From the NCBI RefSeq assembly GCF_004123195.1, contig NZ_SDLI01000010.1:124001-188000 (forward strand): 64,000 bases of DNA. Reading direction: 5' to 3'. A model generated the notes under the pieces. It had not been told where the DNA came from, did not search any database, and worked only from the letters and a program-made list of their open reading frames with translations. Of the stretch, positions 51,301 through 61,500 are shown one piece after another. Both the position numbers and the translations under genes were made by a program. Numbering within the stretch: position 1 is the stretch's first letter; each line of letters begins with the position of its first letter. The DNA is from Ammoniphilus sp. CFH 90114 (lineage in GTDB: Bacteria > Bacillota > Bacilli > Aneurinibacillales > RAOX-1).

Positions 51301-53043
51301 ATGAGTAGAAAAGGAATCGTCTTTAAATCCATTTTATCATTGTCGATTATGGTGATCCTGCTATCTTCCGTTTATGCTGGTACGGCCTATTGGTCCGAGA
51401 AGAAACAGTATTACCAGGAAATGCTGAGTATTCAGAAAACCTTACATAACCAGATCGCTCATCATATCCCACAAGTAGAAGCCGCACTTGAGACCCTACC
51501 TAAAGATCCTACAGCATATAAGAGCCACGAGCAGGTGATAGAACTAAAAAACGAATTAGATAATCCTGTAAGTACGGAAAAAGTTGCAAATACTTACCTT
51601 TTCTTTCCACAACGGTTAGAAGACAGCGGCACAACTTCCTTGAAGATTCTACTTAGCAATCAGAGCCTTCTAGAAAATGGCTTTATTCCTAATGAGACCT
51701 ACACGTTAACCAAGCAATTTTTGCATGCTTATAATCAAGCAATGGAAAAAGGGGTGGGTATTACTGACCCTTTCACAGATGAGTTTGGAGATTGGGTTAC
51801 GATCTTAGCTCCGGTTACAAACCATCAAGGACAAGTCATTGCCATTCACGGGATAGACTTCAACTATAGCCAGGTAAGTCAGGATCTTCAAGCCAGTTTG
51901 ATTTTCTATATTGGCCTTGGGGTAATCGTAGGAGGAATCGGCATCTTGCTCCTGGGTCTTATCGTTCGTAAGACGTTACAACCTATCATTCAGTTATCTG
52001 AAATGGCTACGCTAGCTTCCCAGGGGAACTTGACCGTGAGAGCGGAAGGTAAGAGTCAGGATGAAATTGGGCATTTAGCCTGTAATTTTAATGAAATGCT
52101 TGAAAACTTCTCGAGAATCATTCAACAGCTTCGCAACGTGAGTATAGAGATTGAAGAGTCAAGTCGAGTGGTTAATCAAGGTTCAGAACAGACGAAACAA
52201 GCCTCCAACGAAGTGGCAGAATCGATTCAACAAATCGCCATCGGAGCTGATTCAGCCGCAACGGGAGCTATCGAAAGTGTGAAGGCAATGGAGGAAATGG
52301 CCATAGGCATTCAGCGCATTGCCGAATCCTCCTCTCAAGTAGCAGAGACCATCTCTGAAGTGGCCAAGGAATCGATTGAGGGTAATGCTATTGTACAATC
52401 TACGGTCATGCAGATCCGCACGATGGCCGATCGGACAAAAGAAACAACCCAATTCATAGAAGCCTTAGCTATCCAAGCAAAAGAGATTGATCAGATTATT
52501 GTTGTCATCTCGGAGATTGCCAATCAGACGAATCTGCTTGCCCTTAATGCTGCCATTGAAGCTGCAAGAGCGGGAGAGCATGGGAAGGGATTTGCTGTCG
52601 TTGCATCAGAAGTTCGTAAGCTGGCTGAACAATCTAAGGATTCGTCGAACCAGATTGCCAGTTTAATTGAAAAAATACAATACCACACCGAGCAAGCCGT
52701 ACAATCCATGAGACAAGGAGTTGATGAGGTCGAACAAGGGGCAAACCAAGTCTACCAAACCGGAGAGCGCTTCGAGAGAATCAGCACCTCTATCCAGAGT
52801 ATCTCAAATCAGATCGAAGAAGTTTCGGCTTCTACGGAACAGATGTCAGCAGGATCAGAAGAAGTCACGGCTTCTATCGTCGAGCTTTCTAATGCCGCTA
52901 AAGAAGCCTCCATGTTTTCTCAACAGGTTGCGGCCGCGACAGAAGAGCAAGTCGCTTCCATTGAGGAAGTAGCCCGATCGACCGTGGCGCTTTCAGAGAT
53001 TGTCAAGCAACTGGAAATGATGATGAATCGGTTTAAGTTATAA
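51301..53043 (+). CDS. Methyl-accepting chemotaxis protein
   Basis: This 580-aa receptor has membrane helix 1 (about 8-28) and an extracellular single-Cache-like sensor (about 30-195, containing [21 protein letters not shown]). Membrane helix 2 (about 200-222), HAMP (about 223-275) and a signalling domain with [22 protein letters not shown] follow. Chemotaxis input of unknown ligand. Standing alone, it converges on a small c-di-GMP-controlled gene. Confidence 0.93.
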   Translation: MSRKGIVFKSILSLSIMVILLSSVYAGTAYWSEKKQYYQEMLSIQKTLHNQIAHHIPQVEAALETLPKDPTAYKSHEQVIELKNELDNPVSTEKVANTYLFFPQRLEDSGTTSLKILLSNQSLLENGFIPNETYTLTKQFLHAYNQAMEKGVGITDPFTDEFGDWVTILAPVTNHQGQVIAIHGIDFNYSQVSQDLQASLIFYIGLGVIVGGIGILLLGLIVRKTLQPIIQLSEMATLASQGNLTVRAEGKSQDEIGHLACNFNEMLENFSRIIQQLRNVSIEIEESSRVVNQGSEQTKQASNEVAESIQQIAIGADSAATGAIESVKAMEEMAIGIQRIAESSSQVAETISEVAKESIEGNAIVQSTVMQIRTMADRTKETTQFIEALAIQAKEIDQIIVVISEIANQTNLLALNAAIEAARAGEHGKGFAVVASEVRKLAEQSKDSSNQIASLIEKIQYHTEQAVQSMRQGVDEVEQGANQVYQTGERFERISTSIQSISNQIEEVSASTEQMSAGSEEVTASIVELSNAAKEASMFSQQVAAATEEQVASIEEVARSTVALSEIVKQLEMMMNRFKL

Positions 53044-53058
53044 ATCCTATATTACAAA

Positions 53059-53090
53059 ACAACAAGCTCCGGCCTTGGAGCTTGTTTTCA
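53059..53090 (+). terminator. Terminator of the chemoreceptor gene
   Basis: AACAAGCTCC / GGAGCTTGTT, 10-bp stem followed by T-rich sequence. Confidence 0.75.
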
Positions 53091-53234
53091 TTTTACATCG
53101 TCGTAATTTCCCGGAAAATGTTCATTTCTGGTATTTGATGTCGGATTTGCTATGGGCCGAAAGTAAACACAAAAAAGCAGAATGGCCTTACATTATTACT
53201 AATCGTATACTTTCTCCTAGAAACTGAAATAAAC

Positions 53235-53447
53235 TCAATCTCGTCTATCATACGAATTGAGCTCTCTATTCATGCGTACTTTAACCAAATGGTAGGCCTT
53301 GCGTAATTGTGCTATCCTTTGATGCCTTATATCTTCTTCTATGTACTCGTCTGATTGTATTACACCATTTAATGCAGAATAAGCTCTCTCTAGATCACTC
53401 GTTTGTAATATTTCTATAAAATTTATGGTTTTATTAGATAAATTCAT
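53235..53447 (-). CDS. Small protein controlled by a c-di-GMP riboswitch (family member 2)
   Basis: This is a 70-aa helical protein. The ATG at 53447 follows GGGAGGAG by nine bases; a longer frame reads through the riboswitch. The core ILQTSDLERAYSALNGVIQS, then DEYIEED and RIAQLRKAYHLVKVRM, matches the 61-aa protein at 39.0 kb across most of its length. A basic/acidic C-terminal tail of about ten residues is extra. No known family. Two genes of one family under the same riboswitch class suggest a dedicated c-di-GMP output. Confidence 0.8.
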   Translation of the reverse strand: MNLSNKTINFIEILQTSDLERAYSALNGVIQSDEYIEEDIRHQRIAQLRKAYHLVKVRMNRELNSYDRRD

Positions 53448-53456
53448 AGTTAAACA

Positions 53457-53568
53457 CTCCTCCCTGTACCCTAAAATAGGAGGCAACTGGCAGACATACT
53501 GAATAGATGCATTCAATTTAGTCCCTATAGTTTTGCGTCACCACTTTTCAATGGTTTTGCCTTGTCTC
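53457..53568 (-). ncRNA. c-di-GMP-I riboswitch (GEMM-I), copy 2
   Basis: The minus strand contains GAGACAAGGCAAAACCATTG, GAAAAGTGG, TGACGCAAAACTATAGGGAC and GCCAGTTGCCTCC. It is clearly homologous to the copy at 39.2 kb and has all conserved GEMM-I segments. P1 (GAGACAA / TTGCCTC) competes with CCTCC (53479-53483) pairing to the GGAGG ribosome site (53457-53464). Ligand binding would again favour translation. Confidence 0.9.
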
Positions 53569-53584
53569 TATTATAATTACTATA

Positions 53585-54739
53585 TTACACTTTAATAGCG
53601 GTCCCACGAATAGAAGATTGGACACCAGGTTGCTTAGAGCTATTTAAGGGTAAAAGTACTTTTACTAATGTTCCCTCATCTACTTTACTGGAGAAAGAAA
53701 TAGTTCCCTGATGATTATGTATAATATTTTTACAGACTAGTAATCCCAGACCGGCCCCTCTTTCTTTGGTGGAGTAAAAGGGTTCTCCTAAACGTGGAAT
53801 CCGATCTTCTGGTATGCCACAACCATCATCTCTGAAGGAAATAAGTGCATATTGGTGGTTACTTGCCAACTGAATCTTAACCGTTCCACCTAACGGCATG
53901 GAATCCATTGCATTTTTAATAAGATTGATAAATACTTGTTTAATTTGATTCGGATCACAGCTTACGATGGGAGGTGATTGAGAAACCTCTAGTTCAATTT
54001 GAATGTTAGTCATATTGCCTTGCATTCTCATTAGCTTGATTGTTGTTTGAAGAATATCTAGGATGGAGGTATCATGGTACTGTGTGTTCGAATTCGTCAG
54101 ATATAGAAGCTCACTTACAATAAAATTAATGTGGTCCACTTCATCCATGATGACCTGGAAATGTTTAGCGTTGACTTGGCTCGCTTCTTGATATAATTGA
54201 AGGAAACCCTTCAGCGTAGTTAATGGATTTCTAATCTCATGAGCCATACTAGCCGCTAACTGCCCAACCACAGAAAGCGTCTCTGATTTTCGAAGCAGTT
54301 CTTCGGTTTCTTTTAACTTCGTAATGTCTACACAAGACGCAACCACTGCCACGGTAGCTCCCTCTCGCCTAAGTGGCCTAAGAGAGGCCAAGTACGTGAT
54401 GCCATTTAATGTCCCCTCATATTCGACATGTTCTTCTCCTTGCCAAGCCCTTTCATAAAACTCCTCCTTATAACGTGCAAAGTCAAGCGGTAGGAATGAT
54501 TCCAACGGTTTCCCAACTATAGCTCGAGGGGTAAAACCCAACCGGTATAGAAGTTCTCCATCACATAAGGTATGGATGAATTGACCGTTATCTTTCTTGA
54601 CTACAAAGGTCATCCCTTGTTGTTCCCGGATCAAGTCGGTGAGTTGTTCCTGGACTGTGACAAACGAATCCTTATTTTTTCTATTATGAAGAATGTCCTT
54701 GATCAGAACCTTGCATTCCTTCAATAAGTATTTAAGCAT
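53585..54739 (-). CDS. PAS-domain histidine kinase
   Basis: This is about 384 aa with no membrane helix. A PAS domain (about 35-145) is followed by HisKA with the phospho-acceptor in LAASMAHEIRNPLTTLKGFLQLY. The HATPase has NLIKNAMDSMPLGG, DDGCGIPEDR and GAGLGLLVCKNI. This is the Kin (sporulation phosphorelay)/Spo0-type layout. The ATG at 54739 is preceded by AAGGAGAGAGG. No response regulator is adjacent. A c-di-GMP riboswitch gene follows 17 bp after the stop on the same strand. Confidence 0.88.
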   Translation of the reverse strand: MLKYLLKECKVLIKDILHNRKNKDSFVTVQEQLTDLIREQQGMTFVVKKDNGQFIHTLCDGELLYRLGFTPRAIVGKPLESFLPLDFARYKEEFYERAWQGEEHVEYEGTLNGITYLASLRPLRREGATVAVVASCVDITKLKETEELLRKSETLSVVGQLAASMAHEIRNPLTTLKGFLQLYQEASQVNAKHFQVIMDEVDHINFIVSELLYLTNSNTQYHDTSILDILQTTIKLMRMQGNMTNIQIELEVSQSPPIVSCDPNQIKQVFINLIKNAMDSMPLGGTVKIQLASNHQYALISFRDDGCGIPEDRIPRLGEPFYSTKERGAGLGLLVCKNIIHNHQGTISFSSKVDEGTLVKVLLPLNSSKQPGVQSSIRGTAIKV

Positions 54740-54985
54740 GGGATAGAGACCTCTCTCCTTCATATTTGATAGAGTGCTCTAGGAATTAGTCCACCGATGC
54801 TCCCCCACTTTAGCCATATAATCATCTGGGTACAATTACCTATTTAACTCATTATAGTGCAGAGGTTCCGACAATTAAAATTAATTCGTTTGACAAATTT
54901 CTACATTTTTTATAACTCACCGCTTGTGATTTTACAATTCTGTTGCTATAGAAAGCTCCTCCATATTGGATCTTCCCCCTCATGG

Positions 54986-55022
54986 AAAAATCCCCCAAGA
55001 TGAGTACTTTGGAGGATTTTTT
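54986..55022. terminator. Bidirectional terminator
   Basis: AATCCTCCAA / TTGGGGGATT hairpin flanked by T-runs both ways, after the stop at 55065. The rest of 54740-55064 holds no gene that I can see. Confidence 0.8.
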
Positions 55023-55064
55023 AAGCGGTTTTTATATAATTCACTGGTGGAATGATTTTGACGC

Positions 55065-58000
55065 TTACGTTCTCGCGTAGTAGTTTTCATATCCTCCAGC
55101 CATGATGATGTTTGCGATTATCACCGGATCAATGACATTGAGTTGCTTATCTCCATTCATATCCACAACCATCCTCTGCGCTTTAGAGGGTGTCACTCTC
55201 TCTAGAACGTAGTTGATCGCAGCCACCCAGTCCGTCACATCGACGACTTTACTAAAGTCAGCATCAGCCATCACGTGAATTCGTTGGACTATCTTCTTCC
55301 CTACTTCGTCCTCTGCGTATACCGTGTACGTGGTATTCTCAACAATGTGGAAGGAGGCATCCTCTAAGATATCCACGGTTCCCGTGCTTGGGAAAGAATC
55401 TGCATCCGAAACCCATCCTTTTACCACATGCAGCTTCACAAGCTCCGAGCCTGTGCCGTCAGCGTAAACATCCACTCTCACGCTGCGTTCACTCGGATCT
55501 CCATAGAGAGCATAATCAATAGTCGGATCTTCTTGATCAAGTTCTAGCTGAATCGAGCCATCAATCGACTCAAACCATGGGCTCAGTTCATTCTCATTCC
55601 GATCCGCCAGGACAATGTTGCCGATTTGAATCGGAATCTCGTAGCCCTCACTTAAATGAGAATACACACTATGATCTTTCAATTGGAGCTTGGCATGGAG
55701 CAGAATGCCCGCCTCACCGCCAATGGGTGTGTTATCGAGATTGGTGACGATTACACGCGTCTTTCCATTTTTCAAGGTGTAGTAATCATACGAGCCGTAG
55801 ACATCCCCGGTTACAATTCGGTCTTCATCGATCCCCGTCAATAAACCGCCAGCGGCAATGGAAGCCAACGACACATAGTTGCTATTGAAATCTAAATCAA
55901 ACTGAAGTCCTGCTACATTTCCTGCACTCGTGAGACGAATCGGAACATCCACGGTCTCTGTTGGTTTTCCTCTGACTTGTTTATCTACACTTAGTGTATC
56001 ATAGACAAAAATACTTACGGTTGCTGGACTAGAGTAAGCCTGTCCGTCGAAGATGTGATAGGTGAATTGGTCTACTCCACCATGTAACATTTCGCTCGGT
56101 CTGTATTGAAATGAACCTTCTTCTGTTAGCGTAACCTGTCCTTGTAGTGTAGAGTCGTCTACCAACTCCACCCTTAACTCGTCTCCATCAGCATCCTGGT
56201 CATTCTTTAGTACGCCATCCACTGCCTCTATTTGCAATGGGGTGTTCCAATAGGTGTTATAGTAATCATGTTGAGCCACTGGTGCGCGGTTAGGTACCGT
56301 AATCGTTGCCGAACCTCTCTTGCTTCCATCGAATGTGGAAGTAGCTGTAATTGTATATTCACCAGCTGCTGCATCGCTGGCTACAGAAACTAGTCCGTTT
56401 GCATCGACAGTGACTTTGCCGTAATTACTTGCCCAGGTCACGGTTTGTTCCGCTCCCGCAAGGACCTCCACGATTGCACTGAATTGCTGCGTTCCGCCTT
56501 TAAAGACAGTAGATGTTGTTGGAGATACTTGAACACTTGTAACGGTTTGAGGCTGGATAACCTCAATTAAAGCTGTAACCTCACTACTTAATTTCGTTCC
56601 ATCCGTTCCCTGTGAAGCCTGCACCAGAAACCCAAATCCGGTAGCACCATACATATTAGCTGCAGGCATAAACTTGAGTCCCGCTTCACCTTCCGAAACT
56701 GTAATAAAATCACCGTTGGCAATAGGCGTAGTTCCATCATTCTTATAAACTGTACCACCAGTGATTCCTGTAATTTTGAAATGCGTGACTTCCGCCCCGT
56801 CTGCAGCATTTCGTGTAATGACTAACCCGTTAGATGTTAAGGTGTCTCTATTGGTTACTGCCTTGGTGACACTTGGACTATCAGGTTGTGTAGTAACAGT
56901 GAAGTTGACGGTTGCTTGGTCTGTCAATGGGTCAGCTCCACCTCTGGTGGTTCCATTGTCCTCAATCGTATAGGAAAAGCTGGCGGTACCTGAATAGTTG
57001 GGGCTAGGGGTAAAGAGTACAGTTGCACCTTCCATACGAACGGCACCACCCGTAGGATTCCCGATAGACTTGATCGTCAAGCTTTGACCATTTTCGTTAC
57101 TAGGTCCCTGTCTATCGTTGGCTAGCAAATCACTAAAAGGTATTACCCGTTCCACGGAATCTTCAGGGATGGAAATGAGCGTGTCATTTTCTGCCCTTGG
57201 CGCATCATTCACCTCGTAAACGGTAATGGCAGCTGGGGCTGCAATACTCAACCCTGTCCCTGCTGCGTCTTTTGAGGCATATACATTAAAAGTAAATGGG
57301 TCTCCAGCTGGGCTGTTCGCTTCTTCATTGGGTAAGAAACGCAACCCGGATGCCCCGTCTGCAGAAGTGATAAAGTCATTATCGTTAATTCTCGTTCCAT
57401 CCTGTTTGGACAGCGTTCCTCCTGTTATGCCATTAATCTTATAGTGAGTAATCGTTTCTGTTTCAGCACTATTGGGGGTGATAACTAAACCAGATGTGCT
57501 TGTTACATCCTCCCATGTGGTGGTGCTTGTTACAACCGGAGACTTGGCAACGACTGGTATTGCAGGCCCAACTTCCAACACAAGCTGAGGTCGGTACGTT
57601 GGATCCTCACTTGCTGCAAAACTAAAGAAATGTCCTGCATTAGTTTCATTTCCGGTAAGAGCAAAGGAAACGATTTTTGCCAGATCCGAAGGATTGCTCG
57701 GTATAAAATTTGTGTTTGCTTGATTTTGTACATAAGCGGTAACATCGAACTCTTTCCAACCCATTGTCAACTGATTGTCGTTGACCGTACCTATGGTCTG
57801 ATCTGATGGTTTCATAGGAAATGAATCTAAATTAGGATTATCCGTCCAATCGTCATCCGTTGAACCGTAAAGTGTCACAGTGGTTTTTGTGCCATCTAAC
57901 GAATCCAAGTCATATACTTCTTGTATAAATATACGCAACGTTGCCTTCTTCACTTGTCCAGTCATGCCTGTTAAGTTAAATTGAAGCGCCGATCTTATCG

Positions 58001-58193
58001 CTCCAAATCCACTCCCATCTCCAGCCGTTCCAACATAATTCGAAGGTTGATCGTTGACTACACCCAAATCAGACCAATATCCATCTGTAGTAGGTGTCAG
58101 TATCGTAGCAGCTCTTGCTAGATTAAGCTCTCCTAGAAAGGAAGATAATAATAGAGTGGAGGTTAATAGTATTTTTGTTAGTTTTTTTCTCAA
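55065..58193 (-). CDS. Large secreted protein: DNRLRE, cadherin-like, BIG2, cohesin and dockerin
   Basis: This 1042-aa protein has a signal peptide (1-28) and a DNRLRE/CBM96-like domain (about 30-205; LRIFIQEVYDLDSLDG). Cadherin-like repeats (about 215-545), BIG2 (about 550-635; VQVSPTTSTVFKGGTQQFSA) and another cadherin-like module (about 640-740; HDYYNTYWNTPLQ) follow. A cohesin-type fold (about 745-890; VDVPIRLTSAGNVAGLQFDL) precedes a C-terminal type-I-like dockerin (about 980-1035) with DADFSKVVDVTD and DMNGDKQLNVID calcium loops. Cohesin and dockerin together suggest surface-complex assembly. The last 390 residues closely match the divergent neighbour. Confidence 0.85.
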   Translation of the reverse strand: MRKKLTKILLTSTLLLSSFLGELNLARAATILTPTTDGYWSDLGVVNDQPSNYVGTAGDGSGFGAIRSALQFNLTGMTGQVKKATLRIFIQEVYDLDSLDGTKTTVTLYGSTDDDWTDNPNLDSFPMKPSDQTIGTVNDNQLTMGWKEFDVTAYVQNQANTNFIPSNPSDLAKIVSFALTGNETNAGHFFSFAASEDPTYRPQLVLEVGPAIPVVAKSPVVTSTTTWEDVTSTSGLVITPNSAETETITHYKINGITGGTLSKQDGTRINDNDFITSADGASGLRFLPNEEANSPAGDPFTFNVYASKDAAGTGLSIAAPAAITVYEVNDAPRAENDTLISIPEDSVERVIPFSDLLANDRQGPSNENGQSLTIKSIGNPTGGAVRMEGATVLFTPSPNYSGTASFSYTIEDNGTTRGGADPLTDQATVNFTVTTQPDSPSVTKAVTNRDTLTSNGLVITRNAADGAEVTHFKITGITGGTVYKNDGTTPIANGDFITVSEGEAGLKFMPAANMYGATGFGFLVQASQGTDGTKLSSEVTALIEVIQPQTVTSVQVSPTTSTVFKGGTQQFSAIVEVLAGAEQTVTWASNYGKVTVDANGLVSVASDAAAGEYTITATSTFDGSKRGSATITVPNRAPVAQHDYYNTYWNTPLQIEAVDGVLKNDQDADGDELRVELVDDSTLQGQVTLTEEGSFQYRPSEMLHGGVDQFTYHIFDGQAYSSPATVSIFVYDTLSVDKQVRGKPTETVDVPIRLTSAGNVAGLQFDLDFNSNYVSLASIAAGGLLTGIDEDRIVTGDVYGSYDYYTLKNGKTRVIVTNLDNTPIGGEAGILLHAKLQLKDHSVYSHLSEGYEIPIQIGNIVLADRNENELSPWFESIDGSIQLELDQEDPTIDYALYGDPSERSVRVDVYADGTGSELVKLHVVKGWVSDADSFPSTGTVDILEDASFHIVENTTYTVYAEDEVGKKIVQRIHVMADADFSKVVDVTDWVAAINYVLERVTPSKAQRMVVDMNGDKQLNVIDPVIIANIIMAGGYENYYART

Positions 58194-58592
58194 ATTAACA
58201 CCTCATTTACCCTTAAATTGTCTTTATTCATTCGACACATTTCGACTTATCTTCTCGGCTGCCCCCATTCTTTCATTTTATTCCAAATTTCATAAAACAA
58301 GGACTATTTTACTATGCATTGGACCTAAATCATATATTTAGAGAGGAAAATTTAGCAAAACTTTAGATACCAGTGCTCTAAAAGAATAGTATCCTTTTCT
58401 CATCTAGTATATAAGAATTTGGGCAAAACGCTCCCTTTAGCCTAGAATAATAGTTCAAAATAACCAAATTTTAGATAAACTTTAGTAAAAGCGTATCCAG
58501 ACTATAGTACTATAATAGTAGTTCTATATTTTATAAAAGAAGAGGTGAGTTCATTCTAATTACAAGATAAACAAAAGAGTGGAGGTAGGACT
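58194..58592. other. Divergent intergenic stretch between two cohesin/dockerin genes
   Basis: No gene seen. It is AT-rich, with two related segments (AACTTTAGATACC near 58364 and AACTTTAGTAAAAGCG near 58476) and a possible -10 TATAAT at 58511 for the plus-strand gene. No good -35 or operator was recognised. Confidence 0.4.
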
Positions 58593-61500
58593 TTGTTAAG
58601 AAGAACTTCTTTATGGACTGCAATTCTAATGGTCGGTGTTATGATGCTTACGACCTTTGCCACTCCATCTCATGCAGAACCGGAACAATGGCAAAGAATT
58701 TATTCGGTACAATCCATTAGAAGCTTGGTTTGGGATGGTACGCAATATGTTGGGGTTGGAGGTGAGGGGACGATCTTCACTTCAGTAGATGGACAAAGCT
58801 GGGAACAGTCCAGTGCAGGTACTCCGAACTACCTTACAAAAATTATAAAGCATGCCGATCAATGGATTGCAGTTGGGGGCGATACCATCGTTACCTCTTC
58901 TAATGGACAAGATTGGGAAAAAGTAAGTGGGCTTCCATCTAATCTTGAACTGCAGGATGTAACGTGGGGGAATGGTCTTTATGTTGCCGTTGGATTAGGC
59001 AATTATTCAGACAACGTGATTTTAACCTCACCTGACGGTATTAATTGGACGCCATCTAGCTTTACGAGCAGTTTAGCGACCGTGACCTGGGGGAATCAAG
59101 GGTTTATAGCTGTAGGATGGGATGGGACGATCTTAACTTCCTCCAACGGATTAAGTTGGAAGAAACAGGAGGCACCTAGCACAATCCAAGAAAGCACCAT
59201 TTTTCTTAGCAGGTATGTTAACGGAAGGTATTTTATTGGAACCCATAATAAATTATTTTCCTCTACAGATGGAAAAAACTGGACTGAAACCAATGTAACC
59301 ACCAGATTTAACACCATCATCGAAACGAGCAACGGTTATATGGCACTCGCAAGCAATAATACACAGCCGATATTTACCTCTCTTGATGGATTGAACTGGA
59401 CTCAGAGTACCTCGTTCACCTTTCCTTCCAGTTACTTTACTAGCCTAACGGAAGGAAACGGAAAATACATTATAACTGCTGATAAAGGTCGAGTTTGGTA
59501 TTCTTCCAATGGGACGGATTGGGACCTTGCGCCAGGCAGCGAGATCCCTCCGACAGAGCTAAAATCGATAGCTTGGGGCAATGGCATGTATGTCTTAACA
59601 GCTTATGGCCGTATTTTGACTTCTCCAAATGGAGTGAACTGGACACTGAAGACAAGTGGAGTTCCACAAGCCTACTCGTCAGCCGTGAGTTGGAATGGAG
59701 ACCAGTTTATTATCGCATGGAATGATGGAACGATCATGACATCTCCTAATGGTACGGATTGGACAACCCACACGAATACCGGAATTTCTGGTTGGATTAG
59801 TGGTTTTATAAAGGGAGATGGTACATACATTATTACCACTAATAACGCGACCATTTACACCTCCATGGATGGGATTCATTGGACACCCCAAACCCTACCA
59901 AAGTCTGTAAAAGGCGTAACGTGGGGGAATGGGATGTATGTTCTTGTTGGGTACGGTGTCATTTATACTTCACCCGATGGAACCGCTTGGACCGAACAAA
60001 ACTCCGGAGTTGAATCCAATCAAGACTTAACAAGTGTTACTTATGGGAAGGAAGGATTTGTTGCAGGAGGAAGGAGTAGTGTACTAACTTCTGCTGACGG
60101 GATCCATTGGACTAAGCATAATGTGAATTCGAGCTTACCCTACTCTTCCGGAACCGTGGTCTGGGGTTTTAACGAATATCAAGCACTCTTCTCAGATTCC
60201 ATGATGGGTGGAACCGTAATCTGCTCTTCCCCTGATGGGACAAACTGGAGCTGTACACCTAATTTAGGAGGGATGGCAAGTGGCATAACCGTTACGGATA
60301 AAGGCTTTGCGGTAATTGGTTATAACACAACCATTTGGGTGAAAAACGTAGATCCACTGGCCCCGTTTAACCAATCAACAAATGTGAGCGAAATGATGCT
60401 AGCAATTGAGGCCAAGCCTGATGACGCCTTTGCCGAGACTAGTATACAAGATTCGTATTTAGGGTCATTGTTAACGGACCAACAGGCCATTGCTCAATAT
60501 GCTTTTGATCACAAGCCTTATGCAAGTGCAGCCAATTTGCAGCAAGCGATTATCGATGGAATGCTTATGCGTCAACCTATCATGGCACTGAATGCATCGT
60601 CCTCTATGGATGAGGTTGATTCTGTCATCCTCTCGTGGAAACAGAACAACCCAGGTTTTGATTTCAGTGCCTATGATCTGCTGAATGAGGAGGAACATAC
60701 CCTCGTGAAGCAAATCCTGCTCGATTCAAAGCCAACAGACGGGTATATCAACATCGAAGCCATTCAGCACGTGATGGATGATAAAGTCAAAGACATCTTT
60801 ACCCAATCGGTAGCCGCGGATCAGCGTTTGGTGACTATCGGCTATTCTGCTGGGGATCAGGAAGACCGCATTATAAATGACCTTGTATTACCCACTTCAG
60901 GTGAGAATGGAAGCGTTATAACCTGGACAGCAAATAAGAACTATATTCAATCGGATGGAACCGTTACTCGTCCGCCGCATGAAGCCGGAGACCAGTCCGT
61001 CACATTGACGGCAACGATTCAGAGAGGAAGTGTATCCGTTCAGCGTACCTACATGGTGACAGTCATGGCCTTAAATGAAGCACCGGTTGCAGGGAATGAT
61101 TATTACAATACCTACTTTAATCAGCCCATTCAAGTGGCTTCTCCGGGTCTGCTCCAAAATGATAGGGATGCGGATCAAGATCAGCTTACAGCTGAATTGG
61201 TCACCCCAACCGTATCAGGCACGGTCTATGTAGAGCCGAATGGGTCATTCGCTTATTACCCAGGCGAGGGCTTTAGTGGAGCGGACTCCTTCTCCTATCG
61301 GGTTAAGGACGGCTTCGGAGCCTATGATGAAGCAACCGTCAGCCTATTTGTCTATGACACGCTAAGCGCAGACAAACAGGTGGCGGGAAAACCAACCGAG
61401 ATTGTGACAGTGCCCATTCGCCTGACAAGCCAAGGTAATGTGGCAGGCCTTCAGTTTGACTTGACTTTCAATACCGCATACGGCTCATTAGAGGGTATAA

